Below, one piece after another: positions 25,621 through 34,057 of a stretch of DNA of 64,000 bases (position 1 is the first letter of the stretch; each line of letters opens with the position of its first letter). The position numbers and the translations under genes were made by a program. Under the pieces are notes generated by a model. That model was not told where the DNA came from and searched no databases. It was given only the letters and a program-made list of their open reading frames with translations. The stretch comes from Verrucomicrobiia bacterium (GTDB lineage: Bacteria > Verrucomicrobiota > Verrucomicrobiia > Opitutales > Cerasicoccaceae), in contig JAUIHT010000001.1 of assembly GCA_030432235.1 (NCBI GenBank), forward strand, positions 434,001-498,000, written 5' to 3'.

Positions 25621-26741
25621 CAGTTCTTTTGCAATGGTTCCATGGTAAGCTTTGAGAGAGGAAGCGCCAGCACGCATCCGCTGCGAATGGAGGGGAGTAC
25701 CTCGCCCCCGATGAGAATCAGATCGTCTCTCCAAAGCACGCAGGGGGCGGCCAAAGGCGGCATGGGGCGGGAATACACCGCGAGGTCGCGTGAGGCGGAC
25801 TCGTCCTTGGGCAGGGGCGGACCGTTCAACCAACAGTCCTCTTCAGTCTGGTAGATCAACGTTTGTGGGCTGAAGCCCGGATGCGTTTCCGGGGACCCCG
25901 GATGTACTTCCGCGTAGCCGCCGGCCAGTAAGATGGCGTGGCCGGAATCCATGGCCGGTGACGCGCTTGGGGCGACTCGCGCCTCGGGCAAGTCGGCGAT
26001 CCGGGTCCAGCTTTTCGATTCCGGATCGAAGCGGTAGACTTGGTTTAGAGGTGTCGGGATGACTTCGCCCGAGTCGTCCCGGGGATAGGCGATGCCGCCA
26101 AAAACGTAGACGTATTGACCATCACTGCTGGCAGCCGGGACCAATGGCGCTGCGCCGGGCAGGTCGGGCATGCGCTCCCACTCACCATCCGTGAGGGACA
26201 GGCGCCAGCACTGCGCGGTCGGATTCGTTAGTGTCTTGCTCTGGGCTCCACCGATGACATAAAAATAATCCCCGGCGACGGCCCCCGCCCCGTAGGCATT
26301 GGGCAGCGGCATGTCTGTCAGTTCGCGTATGACGATCTTGCCTTGTTGCCAAAGAATACGGAAGACCTTGCGCTGCACGCCTTCGTCATTGATGCCGCCG
26401 GCAACGATGAGCCCGTGCGCGTCCTGGGCAAAAGCGGCGTGTCCAAGTGGATAGGGGAGGGCTTCGCTTGTTTGGGTCCAGCCTCCGTCCGGTTCGCTCA
26501 GGATATAAATGCTATCGCTAAAGTGCTTTTTGCCCTGCAGCCAGATGGGCTTGTCAAAGTAGCTTCCGCCCGCGGCGATCAGTTTTCCTTCCAGCACGCC
26601 CCCTATCATTCCGCCATAGCCAACGCCATCCGGTAGCGCGGAAAGTTCCCGCCAGACGTTTGCCTCGTTCGCGTTTGCAGCGCCAAGAGCAAGCATGGCA
26701 GTCGTCAACCCCAGGATGAGGCGTTTTTGTGGCGGAGGCAT
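25620..26741 (-). CDS. Secreted kelch-repeat protein, NanM-like
   Basis: A 373-residue exported beta-propeller. The signal peptide ends near GAANANE. About six kelch blades follow, with VAGG, VIGG, VFGG, LAGG and IGGE turns and W or Y spacing, in the length range of NanM N-acetylneuraminate mutarotases. It probably acts in the periplasm on a sugar before import by the co-translated SSS transporter. Divergent from the sialidase-like gene at 26890; the ATGTATACAT palindrome at 26834 sits between them, with a GTTTTCG/CGAAAAC inverted repeat at 26770-26792. Confidence 0.7.
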   Translation of the reverse strand: MPPPQKRLILGLTTAMLALGAANANEANVWRELSALPDGVGYGGMIGGVLEGKLIAAGGSYFDKPIWLQGKKHFSDSIYILSEPDGGWTQTSEALPYPLGHAAFAQDAHGLIVAGGINDEGVQRKVFRILWQQGKIVIRELTDMPLPNAYGAGAVAGDYFYVIGGAQSKTLTNPTAQCWRLSLTDGEWERMPDLPGAAPLVPAASSDGQYVYVFGGIAYPRDDSGEVIPTPLNQVYRFDPESKSWTRIADLPEARVAPSASPAMDSGHAILLAGGYAEVHPGSPETHPGFSPQTLIYQTEEDCWLNGPPLPKDESASRDLAVYSRPMPPLAAPCVLWRDDLILIGGEVLPSIRSGCVLALPLSKLTMEPLQKN

Positions 26742-26769
26742 GCCTTGATGTATGGTACTGGGTGTATTG

Positions 26770-26792
26770 GTTTTCGTCTGATGGGCGAAAAC
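26770..26792. promoter_or_regulatory. Inverted repeat in the divergent region
   Basis: GTTTTCG and CGAAAAC flank 9 bases, with CGAAAACAG sharing the core of the island A motif (ACTGTTTTCG on the other strand). It lies between the kelch and sialidase-like promoters and might be a second operator; the flanking geometry of island A promoters is not present. Confidence 0.3.
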
Positions 26793-26814
26793 AGTCTGTT
26801 TTTACCGATGTAAG

Positions 26815-26843
26815 TTGACAGCATTGAATGCAGATGTATACAT
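26815..26843 (+). promoter_or_regulatory. Island B promoter module (TTGACA-N13-ATGTATACAT)
   Basis: TTGACA at 26815-26820 and the perfect palindrome ATGTATACAT at 26834-26843 share the geometry of the modules at 29143, 32401 (minus) and 38137. The palindrome covers the expected -10 (ATACAT with 17-bp spacing). A GntR regulator would block RNA polymerase here. It lies about 47 bases before the ATG at 26890. Confidence 0.65.
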
Positions 26844-26889
26844 ATTGGTCAAGGATTTCTTCTCTCTTCCGATTAAGTTGAAAACAAAC

Positions 26890-28071
26890 ATGACCCCCAA
26901 TATCTTGAAATCACTACGCAACTCATCTGTTTTGTTGCGGCGCGGAACCGGGCTTGGAATAGCCATTCTGGCCGCTCTGGTCTCACAGTCCAAGGCATCC
27001 GCTGAGATGGCGGTGGATGTCGATCTACAAAATATTCGCTATATCGATGAGGATGCGACGGATTACCGGGGCTGGCCCATGCTCACCCGCTTGGACAACG
27101 GCGACCTCATGCTGGTTTACTCGGGCGGTCGTGACTATCATATTTGCCCCTTTGGCCGTATTGACATGATACGCTCCTCCGACAACGGCGAGACTTGGTC
27201 CGAGCCGATGACGCTCGTGGACACACCGCTGGACGATCGCGATCCAGCCGTGCTGCAAACAAGCGAGAACGGTATACTGGTGACCTATAACTGCTCCAGC
27301 GTCTATCAGAAGCACATGAACGACCCGCAACGGCTGTTGGCCAAGGTTTACGGGGATGAATTGGAGGCAAATCTCGAACGCTGGAAAGCGCAGGACGCCC
27401 TCACGACGGGCGACGAAAAGAAGGCAATACAAGGCCAGTACCGTGGCTTTAATGCCGTGCGTTCGACCGATGGTGGGAAAACCTGGTCGAAGCCTTTTCC
27501 GATACCTGGCTTTAGCCCGCGTGGTCCTATACGGTTGAGTGACGGCTCGCTGTTGCATTTTTCCGGCCTCGGCGAAATCACCTGGATGTCCTATGACGAA
27601 GGGCTTACTTGGGAGAAAGTGGGCAAGCAGAACGTACCGGGGGGCGAAGATCATGCGGTACAAAACGCAGACGGCTCCATCGTTGCTCATGTTCGGCTCA
27701 AGGAAAATACGCCGCAGGGCCGCATCCAGCATACGGTTCAAATGCGCTCCGATGATAGCGGTCAGACCTGGACCGACCCTCGTCACATTGCCGATGGTTA
27801 TCCGTCACACCTGCTTCGATTGAAGGATGATTCGCTACTCATGACCTATGGTGTGCGCAAAGCTCCCTACGGCATCCGCGCTCGGGTCAGTCGTGATGCC
27901 GGCCTCACCTGGTCAGAGGAGCTGATCATATCGGACGATGGCGCGAGTTGGGACCTGGGCTATCCGAGTACGGTTGAGTTGCCGGATGGGCGTTTGCTGT
28001 CAATTTGGTACGAAGTGCCGGAAGGCCAGCGCAACGCCGGACTGAGGCAAGCCATCTGGCGCCTGCCGTGA
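26890..28071 (+). CDS. Secreted sialidase-like BNR/Asp-box protein 1
   Basis: A 393-residue exported six-bladed propeller. The ATG at 26890 gives a signal-like N-terminus ending near SKASA. Asp-boxes are visible: SSDNGETWS, STDGGKTWS, SYDEGLTWE, SDDSGQTWT and SRDAGLTWS. The first blade has YRGWPMLTRLDNGDLMLVYS where GH33 sialidases carry FRIP, so the first catalytic Arg is missing at that spot. It may thus be a sialidase relative with another specificity. It is closely related to the proteins at 29191 and 31184, sharing SGGRDYH--PFGRI. Confidence 0.75.
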   Translation: MTPNILKSLRNSSVLLRRGTGLGIAILAALVSQSKASAEMAVDVDLQNIRYIDEDATDYRGWPMLTRLDNGDLMLVYSGGRDYHICPFGRIDMIRSSDNGETWSEPMTLVDTPLDDRDPAVLQTSENGILVTYNCSSVYQKHMNDPQRLLAKVYGDELEANLERWKAQDALTTGDEKKAIQGQYRGFNAVRSTDGGKTWSKPFPIPGFSPRGPIRLSDGSLLHFSGLGEITWMSYDEGLTWEKVGKQNVPGGEDHAVQNADGSIVAHVRLKENTPQGRIQHTVQMRSDDSGQTWTDPRHIADGYPSHLLRLKDDSLLMTYGVRKAPYGIRARVSRDAGLTWSEELIISDDGASWDLGYPSTVELPDGRLLSIWYEVPEGQRNAGLRQAIWRLP

Positions 28072-28126
28072 TTTTCCGAATGAACCCGGTGGGTGGGTGC
28101 TATCATATTTGCTTCTATAATTCCTG

Positions 28127-28158
28127 TTGACTTTATTAGCGAATGTAGATGTATACAT
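28127..28158 (+). promoter_or_regulatory. Island B operator (ATGTATACAT) upstream of the aldolase gene
   Basis: TTGACT at 28127-28132 and the palindrome ATGTATACAT at 28149-28158; the spacing is 16, three bases more than in the other modules. A GAATG unit precedes the palindrome, as at 26826 and 29154. A Shine-Dalgarno sequence GAGGTAG before 28194 shows that this mRNA has a leader. Confidence 0.6.
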
Positions 28159-28193
28159 AAATATACAAAGCGAGATTTACTCGAGGTAGTTTG

Positions 28194-29018
28194 ATGGTGA
28201 AATTAAGAAATAGTCGTGTCTTGCGGGAAGTGCGCGCCAATCAGGTGGCCACTTGTGCAAAAATCAATTTAAGCGATCCACGCGTGGTCGAGCTGTGCGG
28301 CATGGCCGGTTTTTCTTCGGTATGGCTTTGCCTGGAGCATGTACCCAACGATTGGCAGACGATCGAGCATTCCGTTCGCGCCGCTAAAATTCACGATATG
28401 GATGTGATTGTGCGTGTGGCTCGCGGCTCTTACAGCGACTACATACGGCCTCTGGAGTGCGATGCGAGCGGGGTGATGGTGCCTCACGTGCAGTCGGCTG
28501 AAGAGGCGCGGGAAATAGTTTCCTTGTGCCGCTTCCAGCCCCGCGGCAAGCGCGCTCTGGATGGTGGTAATGTGGATGGAGCTTTTTGCAATGTCCCACT
28601 GACGGAGTACCTTGAGCATGCTAATGCCGAGCGCTATATAATCCTGCAGATTGAGTCTCCGGAGGCGGTTGAGCAGGTGGAGTCCATTGCGGCGGTGCCG
28701 GGTTATGACTTCCTGCTGTTTGGGGCGGGAGATTACACGCATCGTATTGGGAAGCCTGGTCAGTTCGATTGTCGCGAGGTGCATGTTGCCCGTGCCCGTG
28801 TGGAGGAAGCCGCCCGAAAGCATGGAAAAAGCTGCATGGCCGTCGGCCTCACACTGGCCGCGGAGGCACTCTTTTTGAGAGGCTACGGCATCGTGAGTCT
28901 TGCTTCGGATGTTGTGGGACTTGGCAATTACCTGCGTAATCAGGTCAAGGATTACCAGCCTGTGGTTGATGAGAAGGCTCTGGGCTCCTTGTATTCAAAA
29001 GAAGCTGCCGAGCTGTAA
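28194..29018 (+). CDS. HpaI/HpcH-family aldolase
   Basis: A 274-residue class II pyruvate-dependent aldolase of the HpcH/HpaI citrate-lyase-like family. Conserved features are FSSVWLCLEHVPNDW, a metal-binding Glu in LQIESPEAVEQV, and FGAGDYTHRIGKPG. Such enzymes cleave 2-keto-3-deoxy sugar acids to pyruvate and an aldehyde, so it may replace NanA-type or KDPG-type aldolases in the island B pathway. The ATG at 28194 follows GAGGTAG; an in-frame TTG one codon upstream is less likely. It has its own operator. Confidence 0.8.
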   Translation: MVKLRNSRVLREVRANQVATCAKINLSDPRVVELCGMAGFSSVWLCLEHVPNDWQTIEHSVRAAKIHDMDVIVRVARGSYSDYIRPLECDASGVMVPHVQSAEEAREIVSLCRFQPRGKRALDGGNVDGAFCNVPLTEYLEHANAERYIILQIESPEAVEQVESIAAVPGYDFLLFGAGDYTHRIGKPGQFDCREVHVARARVEEAARKHGKSCMAVGLTLAAEALFLRGYGIVSLASDVVGLGNYLRNQVKDYQPVVDEKALGSLYSKEAAEL

Positions 29019-29142
29019 GTATTTTGCACGTAATGGCGGGCTTGAGAACAAGCCGTTTGCATCTGATTTTCGCCTACCTCTCCTTGGCCGTATCTAGGAA
29101 GGATGGGGAGCTCCAGAAACTGAATCATCGGAATTCTTGGGG

Positions 29143-29171
29143 TTGACATATATGAATGTACATGTATGCAT
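29143..29171 (+). promoter_or_regulatory. Island B promoter module (TTGACA-N13-ATGTATGCAT)
   Basis: TTGACA at 29143-29148, then 13 bases, then ATGTATGCAT at 29162-29171, matching the 26815 module including TGAATG in the spacer. The ATG of the following gene is at 29191, leaving a leader of only about a dozen bases without a ribosome binding site. Confidence 0.65.
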
Positions 29172-29190
29172 ATTGAAAAGACTGTTTTAT

Positions 29191-30462
29191 ATGATACTTG
29201 TTCCATTCATCCCTGCTCCGGTTTTATCCCGGATTCGTTGCATTGCCATTCTTGGGTTGTTTCTTCCCTTGGCCATTCCCTTCTTGGTCGCTAACGAGCC
29301 GGATTTTACTGGCTCAAGCCAGAAGCGTGCTGGCGATGAAGCCGCGCAATCCGACTTAGCCGAAGGAGCGGCGGAGGGCATCGTCGTTCATGAAGTGAAG
29401 ACCATTACGCCCCCGGAGGTGGAATACGCTGGTTGGCCCATGCTCATTCGCACCTCCAGCGGTAAACTCATGGTGGTCTATTCCGGCGGGCGCGATTACC
29501 ATGTGGGGCCGTTTGGGCGCATTGAAATGATGACGTCCAAAGATGATGGGGAGACATGGACCTGGCCCCAGGTCATCCTCGATACACCTCTGGATGATCG
29601 TGGTACCGCGATACTGGAGACGGCTGATGGCACCCTTTTGGTTACCTTTATTGCCTCTACCGTATACAAGAGACATCTCAATAAGCCGGAGCGACATCTG
29701 AAAAAGGTGTTTGGCGACAATTTGGAGGAGCACCTGCATCGCTGGCGCCTGGCCGATGCCAGGACTACGCCTGAGGAGATAAGAGTGATTGAAAAGGACT
29801 ACGGAGGTCGGCTCCTCATCCGTTCTACAGACGGCGGCCTTACCTGGTCGGAAACCATTACGGTGCCTTGCTTCAGTCCTCGCGGGCCGATGAATCGCGC
29901 TGACGGTACGGTGCTTTATGTCTCCGGCAATGGCAAGATTGCCGGCGCGTGGTCCAGCAAGGATGAGGGCCAGACTTGGGAGATGATTTCCGAGTTGCCG
30001 ACACGTGCCGGTGAATCACATTCGGTGCAGGCCGCCGACGGGACCATCGTCGCCCACGTGCGGGAAAAACTGGCAACGGACAAGGGCAAGGTGCAGTATA
30101 CCATCCAGACCGAATCCTCCGATGGCGGACTGACCTGGTCGGAGGCGCATAAAGTTGCCGACGGCTATCCGTCTCAGCTGCTGAAGTTGAACGATGATGC
30201 GCTGTTGATGACTTACGGTATGCGGACCAAGCCTTACGGAATCCGCGGGAAAATAAGCCGCGATAATGGACAAAGCTGGTCGCCGGAGTTTGTCATCTAC
30301 GACGAGGGAGCTTCCTGGGATATTGGCTATCCCTGCTCAGTGCAGCTTCCCGACGATCGCATCGTGACTATTTGGTATGAAGCTCCTGAAGGCGATTACC
30401 ATGCTCAGCTACGGCAGGCTGTTTGGTCTATTGATACCGCCGTCGCCAAGGCCGATGGATAG
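29191..30462 (+). CDS. Secreted sialidase-like BNR/Asp-box protein 2
   Basis: A 423-residue paralog of the protein at 26890, also exported (hydrophobic stretch AILGLFLPLAIPFLVA near the N-terminus). Asp-boxes SKDDGETWT, STDGGLTWS, SKDEGQTWE, SSDGGLTWS and SRDNGQSWS are present. The first blade reads YAGWPMLIRTSSGKLMVVYS, again without FRIP, followed by GGRDYHVGPFGRIEM. An insert of about 25 residues lies between the signal and the propeller. It is an accessory glycan-cleaving or glycan-binding protein; the substrate is unknown. Confidence 0.75.
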   Translation: MILVPFIPAPVLSRIRCIAILGLFLPLAIPFLVANEPDFTGSSQKRAGDEAAQSDLAEGAAEGIVVHEVKTITPPEVEYAGWPMLIRTSSGKLMVVYSGGRDYHVGPFGRIEMMTSKDDGETWTWPQVILDTPLDDRGTAILETADGTLLVTFIASTVYKRHLNKPERHLKKVFGDNLEEHLHRWRLADARTTPEEIRVIEKDYGGRLLIRSTDGGLTWSETITVPCFSPRGPMNRADGTVLYVSGNGKIAGAWSSKDEGQTWEMISELPTRAGESHSVQAADGTIVAHVREKLATDKGKVQYTIQTESSDGGLTWSEAHKVADGYPSQLLKLNDDALLMTYGMRTKPYGIRGKISRDNGQSWSPEFVIYDEGASWDIGYPCSVQLPDDRIVTIWYEAPEGDYHAQLRQAVWSIDTAVAKADG

Positions 30463-30492
30463 CCACTTCTTATTGCATTTATGGAGTAGGCT

Positions 30493-31191
30493 TTAGTCGT
30501 CGGACATCATTGCGTGCAAGGTAGGGTTGATGGCTTCGGCGAAGATGACATAGCCCTCGGTGTTGGGATGCAGCTGGTCCGGCATCAGAGTTAGCGGGAT
30601 CTTGCCCTCCGCGTCGACAAAGCGGTCTCCGATGTCGAGGAAGACGATGTTGTTATCCGTAGCGGCGAATTCTTCCAGGTACTTGTTAATCTCAATGCTT
30701 TGCAGCCGTCTTGCGGAATCGGGTTCATTGCGCGGCAGTATTGCGAGTAGGAGCAATTTGCTGTCCGGCAATTTTACCCGGATAAGATCGATTATTTGTG
30801 TGAGCCCTTCCTCGATTTCGCGGGTAGTATTACGCGGCGTGAGGTTGTTGGTGCCGGCCATCAGAACCACGACCTGCGGAGCGATGCCTTCAAGCTCTCC
30901 GTTTTGAAGCCGCCAGAGAATGTGCTGCGTGCGGTCGCCATTGATGCCGAAGCACGCTGCGTTCAGGGGGGCATACTCGCGGTCCCATACGCTTTTCCCG
31001 CGCTTGGGGTCTTCCCAGTATTGCGTAATGGAGTCCCCGATGAAAAGGATGTCGATATCGCCTTCCTGAGCTCTTTGGAGGAAGCGCTGATGGAAGGGCT
31101 CGGCACGCGGGACAGGTGTGGTCGCCGTGTTGGCTTTTGCCAGTGTCATGCCTGCGAGCAGGATAAGCGTTACTAGGTGGAATCTACTCAT
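30493..31191 (-). CDS. Secreted SGNH/GDSL esterase
   Basis: A 232-residue exported hydrolase. The signal peptide ends near TLAKANT. The SGNH blocks are clear: FIGDSITQYW (Ser), FGINGDR (Gly), MAGTNNLTP (Asn) and MPDQLHPN (Asp-His). The family removes acetyl groups from sugars or lipids; PAF-acetylhydrolase-like and NanS-like enzymes belong here. Its ATG lies inside the last 8 bases of the sialidase-like gene at 31184, so the two are co-translated; deacetylation before glycan cleavage is a plausible joint role. Confidence 0.8.
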   Translation of the reverse strand: MSRFHLVTLILLAGMTLAKANTATTPVPRAEPFHQRFLQRAQEGDIDILFIGDSITQYWEDPKRGKSVWDREYAPLNAACFGINGDRTQHILWRLQNGELEGIAPQVVVLMAGTNNLTPRNTTREIEEGLTQIIDLIRVKLPDSKLLLLAILPRNEPDSARRLQSIEINKYLEEFAATDNNIVFLDIGDRFVDAEGKIPLTLMPDQLHPNTEGYVIFAEAINPTLHAMMSDD

Positions 31192-32371
31192 TAATGGCCT
31201 TTGGTAATGTCCATCGGGCTTGGCGCAGGGCGGCCTTTTTTGTGTCTTCGGGTACTTCGTACCATACGGTGATCAGTGTGCCGTCGCTGAGTTCCGCCGT
31301 ACTGGGATAGCCGAGATCCCAGGTCGGGCCGTCAGCATAGATGATGAATTCTTCGGACCAGGTCTTGCCATTGTCGTCACTGATTTTGCCTCGGATGCCG
31401 TAAGGTCGCTTGCGGTAGCTGTAGGTCATCAGGAGACGGCCATCGGCGAGCCTTGCCAGATGGGTGGGGTAGCCGGTGACGCCGATTTCATGAAACTGGG
31501 TCCAGGTGGACCCTCCATCGTGGGACTCGGTTTGCAGCGTCTTTTTCTCTTTGATCCCGGCTCCTGACAGGCGGGCCTGAACGATCAGTGTTCCGTCCTC
31601 GGCTTCTACGGCATGGAGCTCGTGAAGGACAGCATTGGATTCCCCTTCACGTGGCGCAAGATAACTGAGCAGCTCCCAGGTTCGGCCGTCGTCATCGGAT
31701 ACCCAGACGCCGATTTTCTCATCCTCCTGCCACAGCTCCTTGCCGGCGTAGAGGAGACGGCCGTCGCGCATGAGGATAGGTCCGTGTGGGCTGTTGCAGG
31801 GCGCAGGTACGCGTTCACTCCAGGTGCGCCCGCCGTCTTCAGAGCGAAGCAGCCAGCTCCCGACATCGGCTTCCTTTTCCTCCTGGCTTGAACCCAGCTC
31901 CGCTTGACGCCAGGCGTCGAGATGAGCTGGGAGGTCATCGCCAAACGCTTTTGCTAACAGGCGCTCGGGGTTGTTCAGGTGTCCTTGATAGGCGAGGGAA
32001 GTGAAGGTCGTGGCCAATAGCGTGCCCTTCTGCGTTTCCACAAGGCCTCCGTCGCGTACATCGATGATGCTGTCCAGCAGCACGCGAGGGGAACTCCAGT
32101 TTTTCCCGTCGTCTTCCGAAACGATGAGCTCGAGACGGCCGAAAGGGCAGACGTGGTAATCACGGTTCCCCGAGTAAACCACCATCAGCCTGCCATTCTG
32201 CAGGCGGGTAAGCGTAGGCCAGCCATGATAGTCCTCCGGGCTGTGGCTGATGGTGCGAACATCAACAACCTCAGCCTTGGGCGATGAGTCTGGTTGGCTC
32301 GCGACCACGGTCACTAGGTGGAGTATGGCGAAGAGCAGGAGGGGCAGGATACGGAAGGTAAACAGATGCAC
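31184..32371 (-). CDS. Secreted sialidase-like BNR/Asp-box protein 3
   Basis: A 395-residue paralog of the two other sialidase-like proteins. I place the start at the GTG at 32371, giving the signal VHLFTFRILPLLLFAILHLV, because the ATG at 32446 would lie upstream of the predicted promoter (32401-32378). Asp-boxes SEDDGKNWS, SEDGGRTWS, SDDDGRTWE, SHDGGSTWT and SDDNGKTWS are seen. The first blade reads YHGWPTLTRLQNGRLMVVYS, without FRIP. It overlaps the SGNH esterase gene by 8 bases. Confidence 0.7.
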   Translation of the reverse strand: MHLFTFRILPLLLFAILHLVTVVASQPDSSPKAEVVDVRTISHSPEDYHGWPTLTRLQNGRLMVVYSGNRDYHVCPFGRLELIVSEDDGKNWSSPRVLLDSIIDVRDGGLVETQKGTLLATTFTSLAYQGHLNNPERLLAKAFGDDLPAHLDAWRQAELGSSQEEKEADVGSWLLRSEDGGRTWSERVPAPCNSPHGPILMRDGRLLYAGKELWQEDEKIGVWVSDDDGRTWELLSYLAPREGESNAVLHELHAVEAEDGTLIVQARLSGAGIKEKKTLQTESHDGGSTWTQFHEIGVTGYPTHLARLADGRLLMTYSYRKRPYGIRGKISDDNGKTWSEEFIIYADGPTWDLGYPSTAELSDGTLITVWYEVPEDTKKAALRQARWTLPKAINE

Positions 32372-32377
32372 TTTTAG

Positions 32378-32406
32378 ATGAATGCATAGGAATGCAAGTC
32401 GGTCAA
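32378..32406 (-). promoter_or_regulatory. Island B promoter module (TTGACC-N13-ATGCATTCAT)
   Basis: On the minus strand TTGACC (32406-32401), 13 bases, then ATGCATTCAT (32387-32378). This fits the relaxed palindrome ATGYATNCAT and the exact N13 spacing. The GTG start lies six bases after it, so the message would be nearly leaderless. Confidence 0.6.
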
Positions 32407-32472
32407 TTCCATTTAGTACAGACTGATGAGTTTTTCTCATGAACATTTCATTTATGCCTTATATTTTTCTTG

Positions 32473-32500
32473 TTGACTTAATGAACACGTATGTATGCAA
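32473..32500 (+). promoter_or_regulatory. Island B promoter module (TTGACT-N12-ATGTATGCAA)
   Basis: TTGACT at 32473-32478, 12 bases, then ATGTATGCAA at 32491-32500 (one mismatch to the palindrome). The ATG of the PEP-CTERM gene is 8 bases after it, exactly as at 38165-38174. Confidence 0.6.
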
Positions 32501-32508
32501 TAGCCTCC

Positions 32509-33273
32509 ATGAAGACAATATTTACTGCAACGATCGGCTCTCTCTTCACTCTAATACTCCTGGCGGGTACGACCGCCAGCGGCGTGGTAATCGCCTCGTA
32601 CGACTTTGATGGTCTGTCGGGGGATGAGGTGACCCTCGCGGCAGCCTCCTCGGAAGCGAACATATCAGCCAGTGTGCTTTCGCGTGGGGCGGCTTACGAT
32701 GGCTACGCGGCGGCATTCACCACGAACGGATTCGGTACGCAGCCCGGTGCCGTTGATGAGAATGATGCTTTCAGGCAGCTTCATTACACGATTCAGGATG
32801 CCGCAGATAATGACGGCTACTACCAACTGACGCTTACACCGGCTGAGGGTTATCAGCTGTCTGTCGACACTATCGTTTTTGGAAGTCGTCGCGCATCCAA
32901 TCGGACCGGCCCCAATTTAATCGGAGCGCGCTCGAGTTTAGACACCTACACGGCAGATTTGGTGTCGGGGGTAGACGCCAGCGGTGCGGGTGGAAATGTG
33001 TCAGCTGTTACGACATTGGATTTTGGCAGTTCTCTGCAGAATGTCGCCACAGAAGTTACCATCAGGATCTACGGCTATGACCGCAACAATGGTTTGGACC
33101 GGGGCTTTGGCATCTGGACGATTTCTAATCAGAATGCTTCGGACGTCGATGGCGCTGGAACTGGAAACTTCGTGATTAACGGCAGCATCAGTCCGGTGCC
33201 GGAACCAGAAACCTATGCGCTGATTGTGTCAGCCTTGGCTTTCGGTCTGGTGGTGTGGCGCCGCCGTCGGTAA
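32509..33273 (+). CDS. PEP-CTERM protein 1 (paralog family of island B)
   Basis: A 254-residue exported protein from ATG 32509 (an upstream in-frame ATG at 32491 lies within the operator). The signal ends near TTASG; the body starts IASYDFDGLSGDEVTL and carries LSRGAAYDG, then TIVFGSRRASNRTGPN and IRIYGYDRNN. The C-terminal sorting signal is PVPEPETYALIVSALAFGLV with WRRRR. The same domain, with or without anchor, is encoded at 33353, 38174 and 38853. It is likely a surface glycan-binding protein; function unproven. Confidence 0.8.
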   Translation: MKTIFTATIGSLFTLILLAGTTASGVVIASYDFDGLSGDEVTLAAASSEANISASVLSRGAAYDGYAAAFTTNGFGTQPGAVDENDAFRQLHYTIQDAADNDGYYQLTLTPAEGYQLSVDTIVFGSRRASNRTGPNLIGARSSLDTYTADLVSGVDASGAGGNVSAVTTLDFGSSLQNVATEVTIRIYGYDRNNGLDRGFGIWTISNQNASDVDGAGTGNFVINGSISPVPEPETYALIVSALAFGLVVWRRRR

Positions 33274-33297
33274 TCCTTCTGGACGCAACCAAATCGT

Positions 33298-33329
33298 AGG
33301 CGTGTTTCTTAGGGAAGACGCCTTTTTTA
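33298..33329 (+). terminator. Rho-independent terminator
   Basis: AGGCGT and ACGCCT form a stem around a 14-base loop, followed by a T-run at 33323-33328. It lies between the PEP-CTERM gene and its anchorless paralog, so it may be a partial terminator that lowers expression of the second gene. Confidence 0.6.
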
Positions 33330-33352
33330 TCTTCTAGCTGAAAGGAACCGTA

Positions 33353-34003
33353 ATGAATACTCATAAGGGATTATGGCTTGGGCTTTTCTTGCTGGCTGCC
33401 ATTGGCATGCGGGCAGAGGTGTTGGTGAAATTCGATTTCACCGGCTATGATGGCCTGCAAGAGCAAACAAAACCTGAGGCGAAATCCGTCGCGGACCACC
33501 TTAAAGTGTCGGCCATTAAGCGCTCCCCGATTTATCGGGCTCCCGAGAATGGCAGTTCATTCCTGGAGAGCTCCATGGGTTTTGTGCCCACGGTGTCTGA
33601 TGGTGCTCTGGAAGATACCTATAGTGTCGCGACTGCGGTGGAAAAGGGCGCCTATTTTGAGATTACTCTGACGGTTGCTCCCGGGTATAAACTGACGATC
33701 GATTCCATCCAGTTGGGAACGAAACGCGCTTCGAAGAAAACAGGGCCCAACTATTTCGTGCTGCGGTCCAATCAGGACGATTTTTCCAAAGACATTGCCG
33801 ACGGTGAAACAGCCGGTGAGGGATACGATGTGCCTCGGAACGTAACGCTTCAAACGTTCGGTGAGTTGAGTGATCTTCGAGGCGAGGTCGTATTGCGCTT
33901 TTACGGTTGGGGGCGCGATGCCTGGAGCACCAAAACCGGACTGTGGGCCATCGCCAATCATTCCGAGGTCGGCGGCCTGGTAATCGAAGGTACTGTTCGC
34001 TGA
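33353..34003 (+). CDS. Secreted anchorless paralog of PEP-CTERM protein 1
   Basis: A 216-residue exported protein with a signal ending near GMRAE and a good ribosome binding site (AAAGGAA before 33353). The body shares the family pattern VKFDFTGYDG, SIQLGTKRASKKTGPNYFVL and VVLRFYGWGRD with the protein at 32509, but ends at VIEGTVR without PEP-CTERM. It is probably secreted free or bound to its partner. Pairing with an anchored paralog recurs at 38174/38853. Confidence 0.75.
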   Translation: MNTHKGLWLGLFLLAAIGMRAEVLVKFDFTGYDGLQEQTKPEAKSVADHLKVSAIKRSPIYRAPENGSSFLESSMGFVPTVSDGALEDTYSVATAVEKGAYFEITLTVAPGYKLTIDSIQLGTKRASKKTGPNYFVLRSNQDDFSKDIADGETAGEGYDVPRNVTLQTFGELSDLRGEVVLRFYGWGRDAWSTKTGLWAIANHSEVGGLVIEGTVR

Positions 34004-34024
34004 GGGCCGACGAGATGAGCCAGG

Positions 34025-34038
34025 GGGCAAGCTTGCCC
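34025..34038. repeat. Perfect 14-bp palindrome after the anchorless paralog
   Basis: GGGCAAGCTTGCCC lies between two convergent genes. It may act as a mild bidirectional terminator. No T-run follows. Confidence 0.35.
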
Positions 34039-34057
34039 TCACTGATGCGGGTAGTTA

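Noticed and set aside
26890-28071. Annotation as a true GH33 exo-sialidase
   Set aside because: Asp-boxes are present but the FRIP arginine position is replaced by G-W-P; only sialidase-like can be supported.
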